DNA of 64,000 nt from CAWJFJ01 sp963800065 (GTDB lineage: Bacteria > Actinomycetota > Acidimicrobiia > Acidimicrobiales > UBA8190): assembly GCA_963800065.1 (NCBI GenBank), contig CAWCZO010000011.1, positions 682,001-746,000 on the forward strand, written 5' to 3'. The notes beneath the pieces were generated by a model. It had not been told where the DNA came from. It worked only from the letters and a program-made list of their open reading frames with translations, and ran no database searches. Numbering within the stretch: the first letter of the stretch is position 1; each line of letters begins with the position of its first letter. Position numbers and translations under genes: made by a program. Of this stretch, positions 37,107-45,680 are shown in pieces.

Positions 37107-37985
37107 TCAGGTGACGGTGACGGTGACGGTCAACTCCTCCACCCCGCGGACCACGGTCAGCTCCACGGGGACGCCGGCTCCGGCGGCCTCGAGAGCGGTG
37201 GCCAGTTCGTCGACCGTGCCCACCGGGGTGCCGGCCACGGCGACCAGCAGATCGCCCTGGGTGATCCCGGCGGCGGCGGCGGCCCCGCCGTCCTCCACGG
37301 CGCGGACGAGGATCCCGTCGCGTTCGGGCAGCCCCACCGAACGGCGCAGACGCCGGGCCACCTGGGCGGGCGCCACGGCGATCCCCAGCCGGGGCCGGCG
37401 GGGCACCTCGCCGCGGCCCAGGGCCCCGACCCGCCGTTGCAGGTCCTCGTCGGCCGGGACGGCCAGGTAGAACCCGTCGCCGATCCGGTGGGTGTCGATC
37501 CCCACCAGTCTCCCGGCGCTGTCGACCAGGGGCCCGCCCGACGACCCGCGGGCCAGAGGAGCGGTGTGCTCGAGGGCACCGGCCACCTTCCGGCCACCGG
37601 GACCGCGGAAGGCCACGTCGGTGGCCGAGACGAATCCGACACTCACCCGCAGCCCGCGTCCGCCGGGGTTGGCGCAGCCCAGGACGGCATCGCCGACCCC
37701 CACCGGCGCCGTGCCCCACTCCAGGGCGGCGGCGTCGGCCGTGTCGACGGCCACCACGGCGAGGTCACCGTCGACGTCCACGCCGGCGGCCCGGCCCGGG
37801 GCCCGGCGGCCGTCGGCGAAGGTGACCACGGTCTCCTCGCCCCGCAGGTTGTGGGCGTTGGTCACCACCACACCGGCTCCCACCACGGCACCGCTCCCGC
37901 CCGCCCCCACACCCACCACCGAGGGTCCGACCTTCTCGGCCGCGCTCCGTACGGCGGCCGACAGTTCCTCCAGGACCTTTCCCAT
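37107..37985 (-). CDS. HtrA/DegP-like trypsin-type serine protease with PDZ domain
   Basis: The 292-residue protein shows the triad: His in TNAHN, Asp in DVDGDLAVVAVD, Ser in RGSSGGPLV. A PDZ domain covers about residues 210-290 (VEDGGAAAAAGITQGDLLVAVAG). No signal peptide or transmembrane helix precedes it, so it may be cytosolic or membrane-peripheral, unlike typical HtrA. The start has a strong GGGAGG. It is divergent from the HxlR regulator, with a palindromic operator between them. Confidence 0.85.
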   Translation of the reverse strand: MGKVLEELSAAVRSAAEKVGPSVVGVGAGGSGAVVGAGVVVTNAHNLRGEETVVTFADGRRAPGRAAGVDVDGDLAVVAVDTADAAALEWGTAPVGVGDAVLGCANPGGRGLRVSVGFVSATDVAFRGPGGRKVAGALEHTAPLARGSSGGPLVDSAGRLVGIDTHRIGDGFYLAVPADEDLQRRVGALGRGEVPRRPRLGIAVAPAQVARRLRRSVGLPERDGILVRAVEDGGAAAAAGITQGDLLVAVAGTPVGTVDELATALEAAGAGVPVELTVVRGVEELTVTVTVT

Positions 37986-38051
37986 CTCCGTCCCTCCCGA
38001 GATCCGACGCCGACGGTCTCCACCCGGCGCCCTTCACTCTTGCCCGTTCAC

Positions 38052-38071
38052 TAGTCACTTGCAAGTTACTA
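38052..38071. promoter_or_regulatory. Imperfect 20-bp palindrome, predicted HxlR operator
   Basis: The core ACTTGCAAGT at 38057-38066 is a perfect palindrome; the flanks TAGT/ACTA extend it with one mismatched pair. It lies in the only AT-rich stretch between the divergent HtrA-like and HxlR genes. HxlR-type regulators commonly bind such symmetric sites near their own promoter. Confidence 0.6.
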
Positions 38072-38098
38072 TTAACTACCACAGAAAGGGAGACCGGG

Positions 38099-38545
38099 AT
38101 GCACGGACGAACGGCGCTGAGCGAGGATGGGGCGGTGACCTCCGGGCTGGACGAGGCGATGGCCAGGGTCGGCGACCGGTGGACCCTCCTGGTGGTGGAT
38201 GCCCTGCTGGAGAGGCCGCGCCGCTTCACGGAGCTCCAAGGCGACATCCCCCGGGTCGCCCCCAACGTCCTCACGGCCCGCCTGCGCCGCCTCGAGGACC
38301 AGGGCCTGGTCCTGGCCGTCCCCTATTCGGACCGGCCCCCGCGCCTCGAGTACAGGATCACCGAGGCCGGCCGCGAGCTGGCGGGGGCGTTGCGTCTCCT
38401 GGCCCGCTGGGGATCGCGGGAGTCGGGCGGGGAGGTGGAGGGGCCCCACCACCGGTCGTGCGGGACCGCCCTCGAGACCCGCTGGTTCTGCCCCACCTGC
38501 GCGCGGGTGGCCGACACCGACGACGACGATCTCTGCTGGGTCTGA
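38099..38545 (+). CDS. HxlR-family winged-helix regulator with C-terminal cysteine motif
   Basis: The 148-residue protein contains an HxlR domain at about residues 17-105 (RVGDRWTLLVVDALLERPRRFTEL ... NVLTARLRRLEDQGLV). A C-terminal extension has CGTALETRWFCPTC, a zinc-ribbon-like or redox-type three-cysteine set. HxlR members sense thiol-reactive or quinone stress. GGGAG precedes the ATG. It is the likely ligand of the palindrome at 38052-38071, and would control itself and the divergent protease. Confidence 0.88.
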   Translation: MHGRTALSEDGAVTSGLDEAMARVGDRWTLLVVDALLERPRRFTELQGDIPRVAPNVLTARLRRLEDQGLVLAVPYSDRPPRLEYRITEAGRELAGALRLLARWGSRESGGEVEGPHHRSCGTALETRWFCPTCARVADTDDDDLCWV

Positions 38546-38571
38546 GGTGCCGACGGCCCCGGGCACCCCGA

Positions 38572-38600
38572 TCGACCTCGGGAGTGATCACTCCTAGAGT
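38572..38600 (+). promoter_or_regulatory. Predicted MerR-gene promoter with operator in the spacer
   Basis: A -35-like TCGACC (38572-38577), a 17-bp spacer and a -10 TAGAGT (38595-38600) end six bases before the GTG at 38607. The perfect palindrome lies in the spacer, the usual place for MerR-type operators. Confidence 0.5.
38581..38594. promoter_or_regulatory. Palindromic operator GGAGTGATCACTCC
   Basis: This 14-bp perfect palindrome lies 12 bp before the MerR-family start codon. The central 12 bp recur exactly at 45643-45654 between menB and menE and were not noticed elsewhere in the window. Confidence 0.65.
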
Positions 38601-38606
38601 GAGGTC

Positions 38607-39386
38607 GTGGAGTACCGGGTCGAGGCGTTGGCGGCAGCGGCCGGGGTGTCGGTGGACACGGTCCGCTTCTATCAGGGCAGGGGGCTCCTCGACCTGCCCC
38701 GGCGGGTGGGCCGGGTCGCTCTCTACGGCGACGAGCACCTCGAGCGCCTGAGGCGGGTGAAGGCCCTCCAGCAGCGCGGCTTCAGCCTGGTGGTGATCGC
38801 CCGGATCCTGGGCGGCGAGCTCGACGAAGCCGACGAGGCCCTGGTCGAGGCGGTGGTGGCCGGCGGCGACGAGGCCGACGGGGAGCAGGAGGAGTTCTGG
38901 ACCCTGGCCGAGCTGGGCCGGCGCGCCGGGGTGCCCGAGACGCTCCTCGAGGCCCTCGAGCGCGAAGGGGTCCTCGTCCCCCGGCACAGAAGCGGCGCCG
39001 CCCGCTACACCGAGGCGGACCTGGTGGCCCTGCGGGCGGGCTTGAAGCTCCTCGAGTACGGCCTGCCCCTCGGTGAGGTTCTCGAGCTGGCCCGGGCCCA
39101 CGAGCAGGCGGCACGACTGGTGGCCGAGCAGGCCGTGACCCTGTTCGACCGCCACGTCCGCCAGGCCCGGCGCGGCGGCGACGGGGCCCGGGCGGCGGCC
39201 GAGACCGTCGAGGCCTTCCACGCCCTCCTCCCGGCCACGGTGGCCCTGGTGGCACACCACTTCCGGCGCATCCTCCTGGCCGTGGCCCAGGAACACATCG
39301 AGGCGGTGGGCGACGACGAGGAGCTGGCCGCCGTCCAGTCGGAGTCGGCACGACGTCTCGAGCCCCCGATGGCGGCCGACGGGTGA
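38607..39386 (+). CDS. MerR-family regulator with two HTH domains
   Basis: The 259-residue protein has a first MerR HTH at about residues 3-70 (VEALAAAAGVSVDTVRFYQGRGLL). A second winged-helix unit follows at about 95-160 (FWTLAELGRRAGVPETLLEALEREGVL). The C-terminal half is helical. No metal-binding cysteines are present, so the signal is unlikely to be a metal. The stop overlaps the menG start (GTGA), so it is coupled to menG and menF. The palindrome in its own promoter suggests autoregulation. Confidence 0.87.
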   Translation: MEYRVEALAAAAGVSVDTVRFYQGRGLLDLPRRVGRVALYGDEHLERLRRVKALQQRGFSLVVIARILGGELDEADEALVEAVVAGGDEADGEQEEFWTLAELGRRAGVPETLLEALEREGVLVPRHRSGAARYTEADLVALRAGLKLLEYGLPLGEVLELARAHEQAARLVAEQAVTLFDRHVRQARRGGDGARAAAETVEAFHALLPATVALVAHHFRRILLAVAQEHIEAVGDDEELAAVQSESARRLEPPMAADG

Positions 39387-40084
39387 GGGGGACGCCACCG
39401 CCGGAGGCGCTCCCCCAGGGTTCGGACAAGGCCCGGGCCGTGCGCTCGATGTTCGACGCCGTGGCCCCGCGCTACGACCTGGTCAACCGCGTCATGACCT
39501 TCGGACTGGACCGGCGGTGGCGACGGGCCACGGTGGCCGCCCTGGACCTCCCCGACGGCTCGACGGTGGCCGACCTGGCCTGCGGGACGGGCGACCTCTG
39601 CGCCGATCTGGCCGGCGTGGGCCTGGCCCCCATCGGCTTCGACCTCTCGGCCGGGATGCTGGCCGCCGCCCACACCGCCGCCCCCCTGGTACGGGCCGAC
39701 GTCGTCTCGCTCCCCCTCCCCGGCGCGTCGGTGGACGGGGCCACCTGCGGCTTCGCCCTCCGCAATCTGGTCGACCTCCGCGCGTTCCTGGCCGAGCTGG
39801 CCCGGATCGTCCGCCCCGGCGGGCGGATCGCTCTCCTCGAGGTGGCCGAGCCGACACACCCCGCCCTGCGCCTCGGTCACCGCTTCTACTTCACCCGTGT
39901 CGTCCCTCGGATCGGCGCCGCCCTCTCCGACGCCGGCGCCTACCGGTACCTCCCCCGTTCGGTCGTCTACCTTCCCCCCGTCGAGGCTCTCGTCGGGGCC
40001 GTGGCCGACGCCGGCTTCCCCGACGTCCACCGTCGGACCATGTCGGGCGGGGTCGTCCAGCTCCTGGTGGGGACGCGGTCGTGA
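39383..40084 (+). CDS. menG: Demethylmenaquinone methyltransferase
   Basis: The 233-residue SAM-dependent UbiE/MenG enzyme carries out the last methylation of menaquinone. KARAVRSMFDAVAPRYDLVNRVMTFG is the UbiE signature, followed by the SAM motif VADLACGTGD and later YRYLPRSV. The GTG start overlaps the MerR stop. The next gene, menF, starts on its stop codon (GTGA), forming a tight three-gene operon. Confidence 0.94.
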   Translation: MRGTPPPEALPQGSDKARAVRSMFDAVAPRYDLVNRVMTFGLDRRWRRATVAALDLPDGSTVADLACGTGDLCADLAGVGLAPIGFDLSAGMLAAAHTAAPLVRADVVSLPLPGASVDGATCGFALRNLVDLRAFLAELARIVRPGGRIALLEVAEPTHPALRLGHRFYFTRVVPRIGAALSDAGAYRYLPRSVVYLPPVEALVGAVADAGFPDVHRRTMSGGVVQLLVGTRS

Positions 40085-41376
40085 CGCCCGTCTCCCCCGT
40101 CACGGGCAGCCCCGTCGCCGGCGGCCCCGTCACCGGCGGCCCCGTCACCGGCACCAGGTTGGTGGCGACGACGGTGGCCCTCGAGACGGCCGTCGATCTG
40201 GCCCGGGTGGCCGGCGACCACGGTGTGCTGTGGGCCCGGTCGGGGGGGGTGAGCCTGGCCGGGCGGGGGGTGGCGGCCCGTGTGCCCGTCCGTCTGGGCG
40301 ACGGTGGCCCGGCCGGCGGGGAGGTGGCCGCCTCGCTGGCCGCCATCGAGTGGGACGGCCCCCACCCCCCGGTGGCCGTCGGGGCGCTCCCCTTCGCCCC
40401 GTCGGGACGGGCCGAGATGGTGGTCCCGGCCGTCCTCGTGCGCCGCCTGGCCGACGGCTCGTGCTGGTTGACGGTGACGTCGTCGGACCCGGGCCCGGAG
40501 ATCGACGGGATCCGGCGGCGGCTGGCGTCGGCCCCGCTCCCGACCGAGGCGACCGGACCGCGGGAGTTTTGGGTCCGCTCCGAGATCGACCGCGACGCCT
40601 GGTGCCGACTGGTGGTCGACGCCGCCTCCGTGGTGGCGGCCGGACGCCTGGACAAGGTCGTCCTCGCCCGCGCCGTGACGGTGGTGGCCGACCGGGCCTT
40701 CCGGCCCGTCGAGGTGGCCCGCCGGCTCACGGCGGCGTACCCCTCGTGCATGGTCTTCTCGGTCGCCGGTTTCGTGGGCGCCAGCCCCGAGCTGCTGGTG
40801 GAGCGGCGCGGCGAGGAGGTCCGTTCGGAGCCGCTGGCCGGGACGGCGGCCCGGACCGGCCCCGGCGGCGGGGACGACGAGTTGGCCCCGTTGCTGTCGT
40901 CGGCCAAGGAGCGCGGCGAGCACCGTCTGGTGGTGGACGCCGTCTCCGCCGCTCTGTGGCGCTACTGCGACGAGCTCACCGTGCCCCCGGTCCCGGCGCT
41001 GGTGCCCCTGGGGACGCTGGCCCATCTGGGCACGCGGATCGTGGGCCGTCTGCGCCGGCCCCTCCCCACGGCCCTCGACCTGGTGGGCGCCATCCATCCC
41101 AGCCCGGCCGTCGGGGGGACGCCGACCGACGCCGCCCTCGGCTACATCGGCGCCGTCGAGGGGCTCGAGCGGGGCCGCTACGCGGGACCGGTCGGGTGGG
41201 TGGATGCCCACGGCGACGGCTGCTTCGCCGTGGGCATCCGCTCGGCCCAGATCGAGGGACCCCGGGCCCGTCTGATGGCCGGGGTCGGCGTGGTGGCCGG
41301 GTCCGATCCGGCCGCCGAGCTGGCCGAGACCGACCTCAAGCTCCAGCCCATGCTGGCCGCCCTCGTCCGCCCCTGA
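40081..41376 (+). CDS. menF: Isochorismate synthase (menaquinone-specific)
   Basis: The 431-residue chorismate-binding enzyme converts chorismate to isochorismate. The C-terminal chorismate-binding domain holds KVVLARAV, SPELLVERRGEEVRSEPLAGT, SAKERGEH and HPSPAVGGTP. The first 20 residues form a repeated PV(T/A)G motif of low complexity, encoded by a 15-bp DNA repeat; a later start is possible. It is convergent with menD, seven bases away. Confidence 0.92.
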   Translation: MTPVSPVTGSPVAGGPVTGGPVTGTRLVATTVALETAVDLARVAGDHGVLWARSGGVSLAGRGVAARVPVRLGDGGPAGGEVAASLAAIEWDGPHPPVAVGALPFAPSGRAEMVVPAVLVRRLADGSCWLTVTSSDPGPEIDGIRRRLASAPLPTEATGPREFWVRSEIDRDAWCRLVVDAASVVAAGRLDKVVLARAVTVVADRAFRPVEVARRLTAAYPSCMVFSVAGFVGASPELLVERRGEEVRSEPLAGTAARTGPGGGDDELAPLLSSAKERGEHRLVVDAVSAALWRYCDELTVPPVPALVPLGTLAHLGTRIVGRLRRPLPTALDLVGAIHPSPAVGGTPTDAALGYIGAVEGLERGRYAGPVGWVDAHGDGCFAVGIRSAQIEGPRARLMAGVGVVAGSDPAAELAETDLKLQPMLAALVRP

Positions 41377-41383
41377 GACGAGG

Positions 41384-43099
41384 TCAGACCGGCACCGCGT
41401 CGAGGGCGGCGCCCGCCGCCGCGTGGAGCTCGTCGTGGACGGCCACGTTGGCCGTCCTCTCGGTCCGGACCACGATCACGGTGATCCCGCCGACGTCGAG
41501 AGCCGACGCCACCGCCGGCCCCAGCTCGGCGGCGGAGGCGATCCCGGAGGCGGCCAGGCCGTGGACGGCGGCCAGGGCCACCAGGTCCACGTCGTGGGGG
41601 ACGGCGAAGAGCCGCTCGAAGACGGCGGCGGGGAGCGAGGTGGCCTGGGGCAGGAACGAGAAGATCCCCCCGCCCCGGTTGTCGACCACCACGATGACGG
41701 CGTCGAGGCCCCGGCCGGCCGCCCCCACCAGGGCCCCGGCGTCGTGGAGGAAGGCCAGGTCCCCGAGGAGGCCGACCGTCGGCCGCCCCCCCGACCCGGC
41801 CGCCGCCCCCAGGACGGTGGACAGGGTCCCGTCGATTCCGTTGGCACCGCGGTTGGCCATGACCCGGACCCCGGCGCGCGGCGCGGCGTACCACTCGACG
41901 TCGCGGATGGGCATCGACGAGGCCACCACCAGAGCGGCGTCGGCGGGGAGCGCCGAGACCAGGGCCCGGGCCACGCCCGGCTCGGTCGGTTCCCGGTGGC
42001 CGGCGAGGACCCGTCCGAAGGCCTCCTGGGCCACCCGCTCGCCGTCGGCCCACAGCCGCGTCCAGGCCTCGGGCGCCGGGGCCGGGTCCTGCCCGGCCAG
42101 GGCGGCGCACAGGGCGGCCGGCTCGGCCGCCACCACCGTGGTGGCCGAGCGGTCGGGGTCGAACCAGGCGCCGTGGGCCTCCACCGTCACCTGGTCGGCC
42201 TGTGACGAGGCCAGCCACTGGGCCAGGACCCGGGAGGCGGGGAGGGCACCGAGACGCAGGACCGCCTCCGGCCTGCCCCGACGGGCGAACGGGTCGTGGC
42301 GCAGGAGGGCGTCGAAGGCGGCCACCGTGGCCGGCGCCGGCACCCGGGCGGTCGAGCAGGCGGCGGCCAGGACGGGCCAGCCCAGACGGTCGGCCAGCCG
42401 GTGGACGGAGGCCGGATCGCCGGTCCCGGCGCCCGCCACGATCACCCCGGACCGCCCCGACAGGCGTCTGGCCAGCCCCTCGACGCCGGGCGGCACCGAC
42501 GCCGGGGCGGACCGGGCCTCGTGCCAGCCGGTGCCACCGGGGCGCCCGGGGGGAAGGGGCCCGGGGCGCCCCACCAGTGGCTCGCGGAAGGCCAGGTTGA
42601 GGTGGACGGGACCGGGCCGGCCCCCGCCACCGCGCGCCTCGAGGACCACCCGCGAGGCCAGCGAGCGCCAGCTGTGGGCCACGACCGGGTCGGGGACACC
42701 GGGGTCGGCCCGCCAACGGACGGCCCGACCGTAGAGGTCGGCCTGCTCGATCGTCTGGGGGGAACCGACGCCGTGGGCCTCGGGCGGGCGGTCGGCGGTG
42801 ACGACCACCAGGGGGATCCCGGCGTGGTGGGACTCGATCACCGCCGGGTGGAGTTCGGCGGCGGCCGTCCCGCTGGTGGTGAGCACGGGGGCCGGGTCCC
42901 CGGTGCGCAGCCCCAGCCCCAGGGCGAAGAACGCCGCCGACCGTTCGTCGAGGAAGACGTGGAGGCGGATCCGGGCGTCACCGGCCAGGGCCAGGACCAT
43001 CGGCGTGGAGCGCGAGCCGGGGGCCACCACGGCGTCGGTCACCCCGGCCCGGACCCACTCGTCGACGGCGGTGGCGCAGAAGGTCGCCGCTACGTCCAC
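41384..43099 (-). CDS. menD: SEPHCHC synthase (MenD)
   Basis: The 571-residue ThDP enzyme joins 2-oxoglutarate-derived succinic semialdehyde with isochorismate. APGSRSTPMVLALA and the N-terminal DERSAAFFALGLG match the PYR domain. The ThDP-binding segment reads GDLAFLHDAGAL and continues to VVDNRGGGIFSFLPQA. The length is normal. GTG start 17 bp from the divergent menH GTG. No Shine-Dalgarno is seen. Confidence 0.95.
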   Translation of the reverse strand: MDVAATFCATAVDEWVRAGVTDAVVAPGSRSTPMVLALAGDARIRLHVFLDERSAAFFALGLGLRTGDPAPVLTTSGTAAAELHPAVIESHHAGIPLVVVTADRPPEAHGVGSPQTIEQADLYGRAVRWRADPGVPDPVVAHSWRSLASRVVLEARGGGGRPGPVHLNLAFREPLVGRPGPLPPGRPGGTGWHEARSAPASVPPGVEGLARRLSGRSGVIVAGAGTGDPASVHRLADRLGWPVLAAACSTARVPAPATVAAFDALLRHDPFARRGRPEAVLRLGALPASRVLAQWLASSQADQVTVEAHGAWFDPDRSATTVVAAEPAALCAALAGQDPAPAPEAWTRLWADGERVAQEAFGRVLAGHREPTEPGVARALVSALPADAALVVASSMPIRDVEWYAAPRAGVRVMANRGANGIDGTLSTVLGAAAGSGGRPTVGLLGDLAFLHDAGALVGAAGRGLDAVIVVVDNRGGGIFSFLPQATSLPAAVFERLFAVPHDVDLVALAAVHGLAASGIASAAELGPAVASALDVGGITVIVVRTERTANVAVHDELHAAAGAALDAVPV

Positions 43100-43116
43100 G
43101 GTGCCACCATGGTGCC

Positions 43117-43884
43117 GTGCTCTACGCCGAGGTCGAGGGTCGGGGGCCCCGCCTGGTCCTCGTGCACGGCTTTACCCAGACCCGCCGGTCGTGGGGCCCC
43201 CTGGCCGCCGACCTGGCGGCCGACCACGAGGTGATCAGGGTCGACGCCCCCGGCCACGGCCGCTCGGCGGCGCTGGCCGCCGACATGACGGGGGGCGCCG
43301 AGCTGCTGGGCGAGACCGGGGGGAGGGCCACCTACGTCGGCTACTCCATGGGGGCCCGGCTGTGTCTCCACCTCGCCCTGGCCCGTCCCGACCTGGTGAC
43401 GGCCCTGGTCCTGGTGGGGGGGACGGCGGGCATCGGTGACGCCGCCGAGAGAGAGTCCCGGCGGCGCCACGACGAGGCGCTGGCCGTCGAGCTGGAGACG
43501 GTGGGGGTGGCCGAGTTCGTCCGCCGCTGGCTGGCCCAGCCCCTCTTCGCCGGCCTGGACGGGGCCGCCGCCGGAGTGGACGCCCGACTCGAGAACACGG
43601 TGGCCGGGCTGGCGGCCAGCCTCCGACTGGCGGGCACGGGCGCCCAGGAGCCGCTCTGGACGCGCCTGTCCGAGCTGGCCATGCCCGTCCTGGCCGTGGC
43701 CGGGGAGCGCGACGACGCCTTCCGGGCCCGGGCCGGGCAGCTGGCCGCCGTCGTCGGTGGCAACGCCCAGGTGGCCGTCGTCCCCGGGGCCGGTCACGCC
43801 GCCCACAGCGAGGCGCCGGCCGACTTCCTCGCCATCCTGCGGCGCTTTCTGGCCCGGACCGACGCCGGCGGCGGCGGCCCCTAG
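43117..43884 (+). CDS. menH: SHCHC synthase, alpha/beta hydrolase (MenH)
   Basis: The 255-residue alpha/beta hydrolase eliminates pyruvate from SEPHCHC. VLVHGFTQTRRSW is the oxyanion-region motif. The nucleophile Ser is in GYSMGARL, Asp in VAGERDDAF, and His in GAGHAAHSEAP. The position next to menD supports MenH rather than a generic hydrolase. It is divergent from menD and convergent with menA. Confidence 0.9.
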   Translation: MLYAEVEGRGPRLVLVHGFTQTRRSWGPLAADLAADHEVIRVDAPGHGRSAALAADMTGGAELLGETGGRATYVGYSMGARLCLHLALARPDLVTALVLVGGTAGIGDAAERESRRRHDEALAVELETVGVAEFVRRWLAQPLFAGLDGAAAGVDARLENTVAGLAASLRLAGTGAQEPLWTRLSELAMPVLAVAGERDDAFRARAGQLAAVVGGNAQVAVVPGAGHAAHSEAPADFLAILRRFLARTDAGGGGP

Positions 43885-43916
43885 CGCGCCACCCGTCGGG
43901 TCACCCGCCGGGACGC

Positions 43917-44771
43917 TCATCGGGCCCACAGCCCGGCGGCCAGCGCGGCGGCGAAGGCGAGCTGGAAACGGCTCGTCCGGCCCAGGGCCGCCACCAGACC
44001 GGGGCCCACGGCGCCGGTCCGGACCAGGCGCAGCGGCGTCACGGCCAGGGGGGTGGCGACCAAGGCCAGCAGGGCCCACGGCGTCGCCGCCACGGCCAGC
44101 CCCACGGCGCACAACGGGGCGCCGACCACCAGGGCGGCATAGAGCAGCCGGGTGCGCCGGTCGCCCAGGCGGACGGCCAGGGTGCGCTTACCGGCGGCGG
44201 CGTCGCCGGACCGGTCCCGGAGGTTGTTCACCACCAGGAGGGCGGTGGCCAGGAGGCCGACGGGGACCGAGGCGCCCAGGGCCAGGGCCGACAGACGGCC
44301 CTCTTCGACGTAGGCCGATCCGGTGACGGCGACCACCCCGAAGAAGACGAAGACGAAGACCTCGCCGAACCCGGCGTAGCCGTAGGGGCGGGGGCCTCCC
44401 GTGTAGGCCCAGGCGGCGGCCAGGCAGGCCACGCCGACGGCGATCAGCCAGGGCTGGGCGGCGGCGGCCAGAGCCAGGCCGGCGGCCCCGGCCACGGCCA
44501 GGCTGGCCAGCGCCGCCCGGCGGACGGCCACGGGCGAGGCCAGGCCGGTGGCCACCAGGCGGACCGGTCCCACCCGGTCGGCGTCGGTGCCGCGGACGCC
44601 GTCCTGGTAGTCGTTGGCGTAATTCACCCCGACCTGGAGGGCCAGGGCCACGACCAGGGCCACCACCGCCCGCCAGGCCCAGACCGGGCCCGCCCCGCCG
44701 GCCACCGCCGTTCCCACCAGGACCGGGGCCACCGCCGCCGGCAGGGTCCGGGGCGCGCACCCAGAACCCAC
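43917..44771 (-). CDS. menA: 1,4-dihydroxy-2-naphthoate polyprenyltransferase
   Basis: The 284-residue UbiA-superfamily membrane enzyme attaches the isoprenoid tail. About eight to nine hydrophobic segments are seen. The aspartate motifs are NYANDYQDGVRGTDADR and NNLRDRSGDAAAGKRTLAVRLG. GTG start 24 bp after the menB stop, so menB and menA form an operon on the minus strand. Confidence 0.94.
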   Translation of the reverse strand: MGSGCAPRTLPAAVAPVLVGTAVAGGAGPVWAWRAVVALVVALALQVGVNYANDYQDGVRGTDADRVGPVRLVATGLASPVAVRRAALASLAVAGAAGLALAAAAQPWLIAVGVACLAAAWAYTGGPRPYGYAGFGEVFVFVFFGVVAVTGSAYVEEGRLSALALGASVPVGLLATALLVVNNLRDRSGDAAAGKRTLAVRLGDRRTRLLYAALVVGAPLCAVGLAVAATPWALLALVATPLAVTPLRLVRTGAVGPGLVAALGRTSRFQLAFAAALAAGLWAR

Positions 44772-44795
44772 CGGTTGCCGGCGATCCCCACGGCC

Positions 44796-45626
44796 CTAGG
44801 GTCGCCGGGGGAACCGGGCGAAGTCGGGGGCCCGCTTCTCGAGATAGGCGTCGCGGCCCTCGCGGGCCTCGGCCGACATGTAGTAGAGCAGCGTGGCGTC
44901 GCCGGCCAGCTGCTGGATCCCGGCCAGCCCGTCGTCGGCGGCGTTGCAGCCCGCCTTGATCATGCGCAGGGCGAGGGGCGAGTGGGTCAGCATCTCCCGG
45001 CACCAGGCCACCGTCTCCTCCTCGAGCCGGTCGAGGGGGACCACCGTGTTGACGAGGCCCATGGCCAGGGCTTCGGCGGCGTCGTACTGGCGGCAGAGGA
45101 ACCAGATCTCGCGCGCCTTCTTCTGGCCCACGATGCTGGCCAGCAGGCCCGACCCGTAGCCGGCGTCGAACGAGCCCACCCGGGGACCGGTCTGGCCGAA
45201 ACGGGCGTTGTCGGCGGCGATGGTGAGATCGCAGACCACGTGGAGGACATGTCCTCCGCCGATGGCGTAGCCGGCCACCATGGCCACCACCGGCTTGGGC
45301 GTCCGCCGGATCTGGATCTGCAGATCGAGGACGTTGAGCCGTCCCACCCCGGAATCGTCGACGTAGCCGTCGTCGCCCCGGACCCTCTGGTCGCCGCCGG
45401 AGCAGAAGGCGTCGGGTCCCTCACCGGTGAGGATGATGACGCCCACCCCGGCGTCGTCCCGGGCCGCCGTGAAGGCGTGACCGAGCTCGAACAGCGTCTG
45501 CGGCCGAAAGGCGTTGCGGACCTCGGGCCGGCAGATGGTGATCTTGGCCATCCCCTCGGCCGTGTCGTAGCGGATGTCGCCGTACCGGCCCGAACTCTTC
45601 CAGTCCGGGATCCCCTTCCCGCTCAC
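44796..45626 (-). CDS. menB: 1,4-dihydroxy-2-naphthoyl-CoA synthase
   Basis: The 276-residue crotonase-family enzyme closes the naphthoquinone ring. FCSGGDQRVRG, VAGYAIGGGHVLHVVCDLTIAADNARFGQTGP and the C-terminal GRDAYLEKRAPDFARFPRRP are diagnostic for MenB. GTG 45626 is supported because GIPDWKSSGRYGDIRYDTAEGMAKI then starts the domain. A palindromic operator lies 17-28 bp upstream, divergent from menE. Confidence 0.96.
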   Translation of the reverse strand: MSGKGIPDWKSSGRYGDIRYDTAEGMAKITICRPEVRNAFRPQTLFELGHAFTAARDDAGVGVIILTGEGPDAFCSGGDQRVRGDDGYVDDSGVGRLNVLDLQIQIRRTPKPVVAMVAGYAIGGGHVLHVVCDLTIAADNARFGQTGPRVGSFDAGYGSGLLASIVGQKKAREIWFLCRQYDAAEALAMGLVNTVVPLDRLEEETVAWCREMLTHSPLALRMIKAGCNAADDGLAGIQQLAGDATLLYYMSAEAREGRDAYLEKRAPDFARFPRRP

Positions 45627-45642
45627 CGACCGTCGACTCCGA

Positions 45643-45654
45643 GAGTGATCACTC
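45643..45654. promoter_or_regulatory. Palindromic operator GAGTGATCACTC (men divergon)
   Basis: This 12-bp perfect palindrome is identical to the centre of the one before the MerR regulator. It sits 17 bp from the menB start and 26 bp from the menE start, where it would overlap both core promoters. Confidence 0.65.
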
Positions 45655-45667
45655 GCATCATGGTCGG

Positions 45668-45673
45668 TACCGT
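45668..45673 (+). promoter_or_regulatory. Predicted -10 box of leaderless menE
   Basis: TACCGT, seven bases before the ATG at 45681. Its -35 position would fall within the palindrome. Confidence 0.5.
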
Positions 45674-45680
45674 AGCGGGC

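Noticed and set aside
39897..42734. A 945-codon plus-strand frame across menG, menF and menD
   Set aside because: It lies out of frame with menG and menF and antisense to menD; it is Arg/Gly/Pro-rich and low-complexity, and has no domain.
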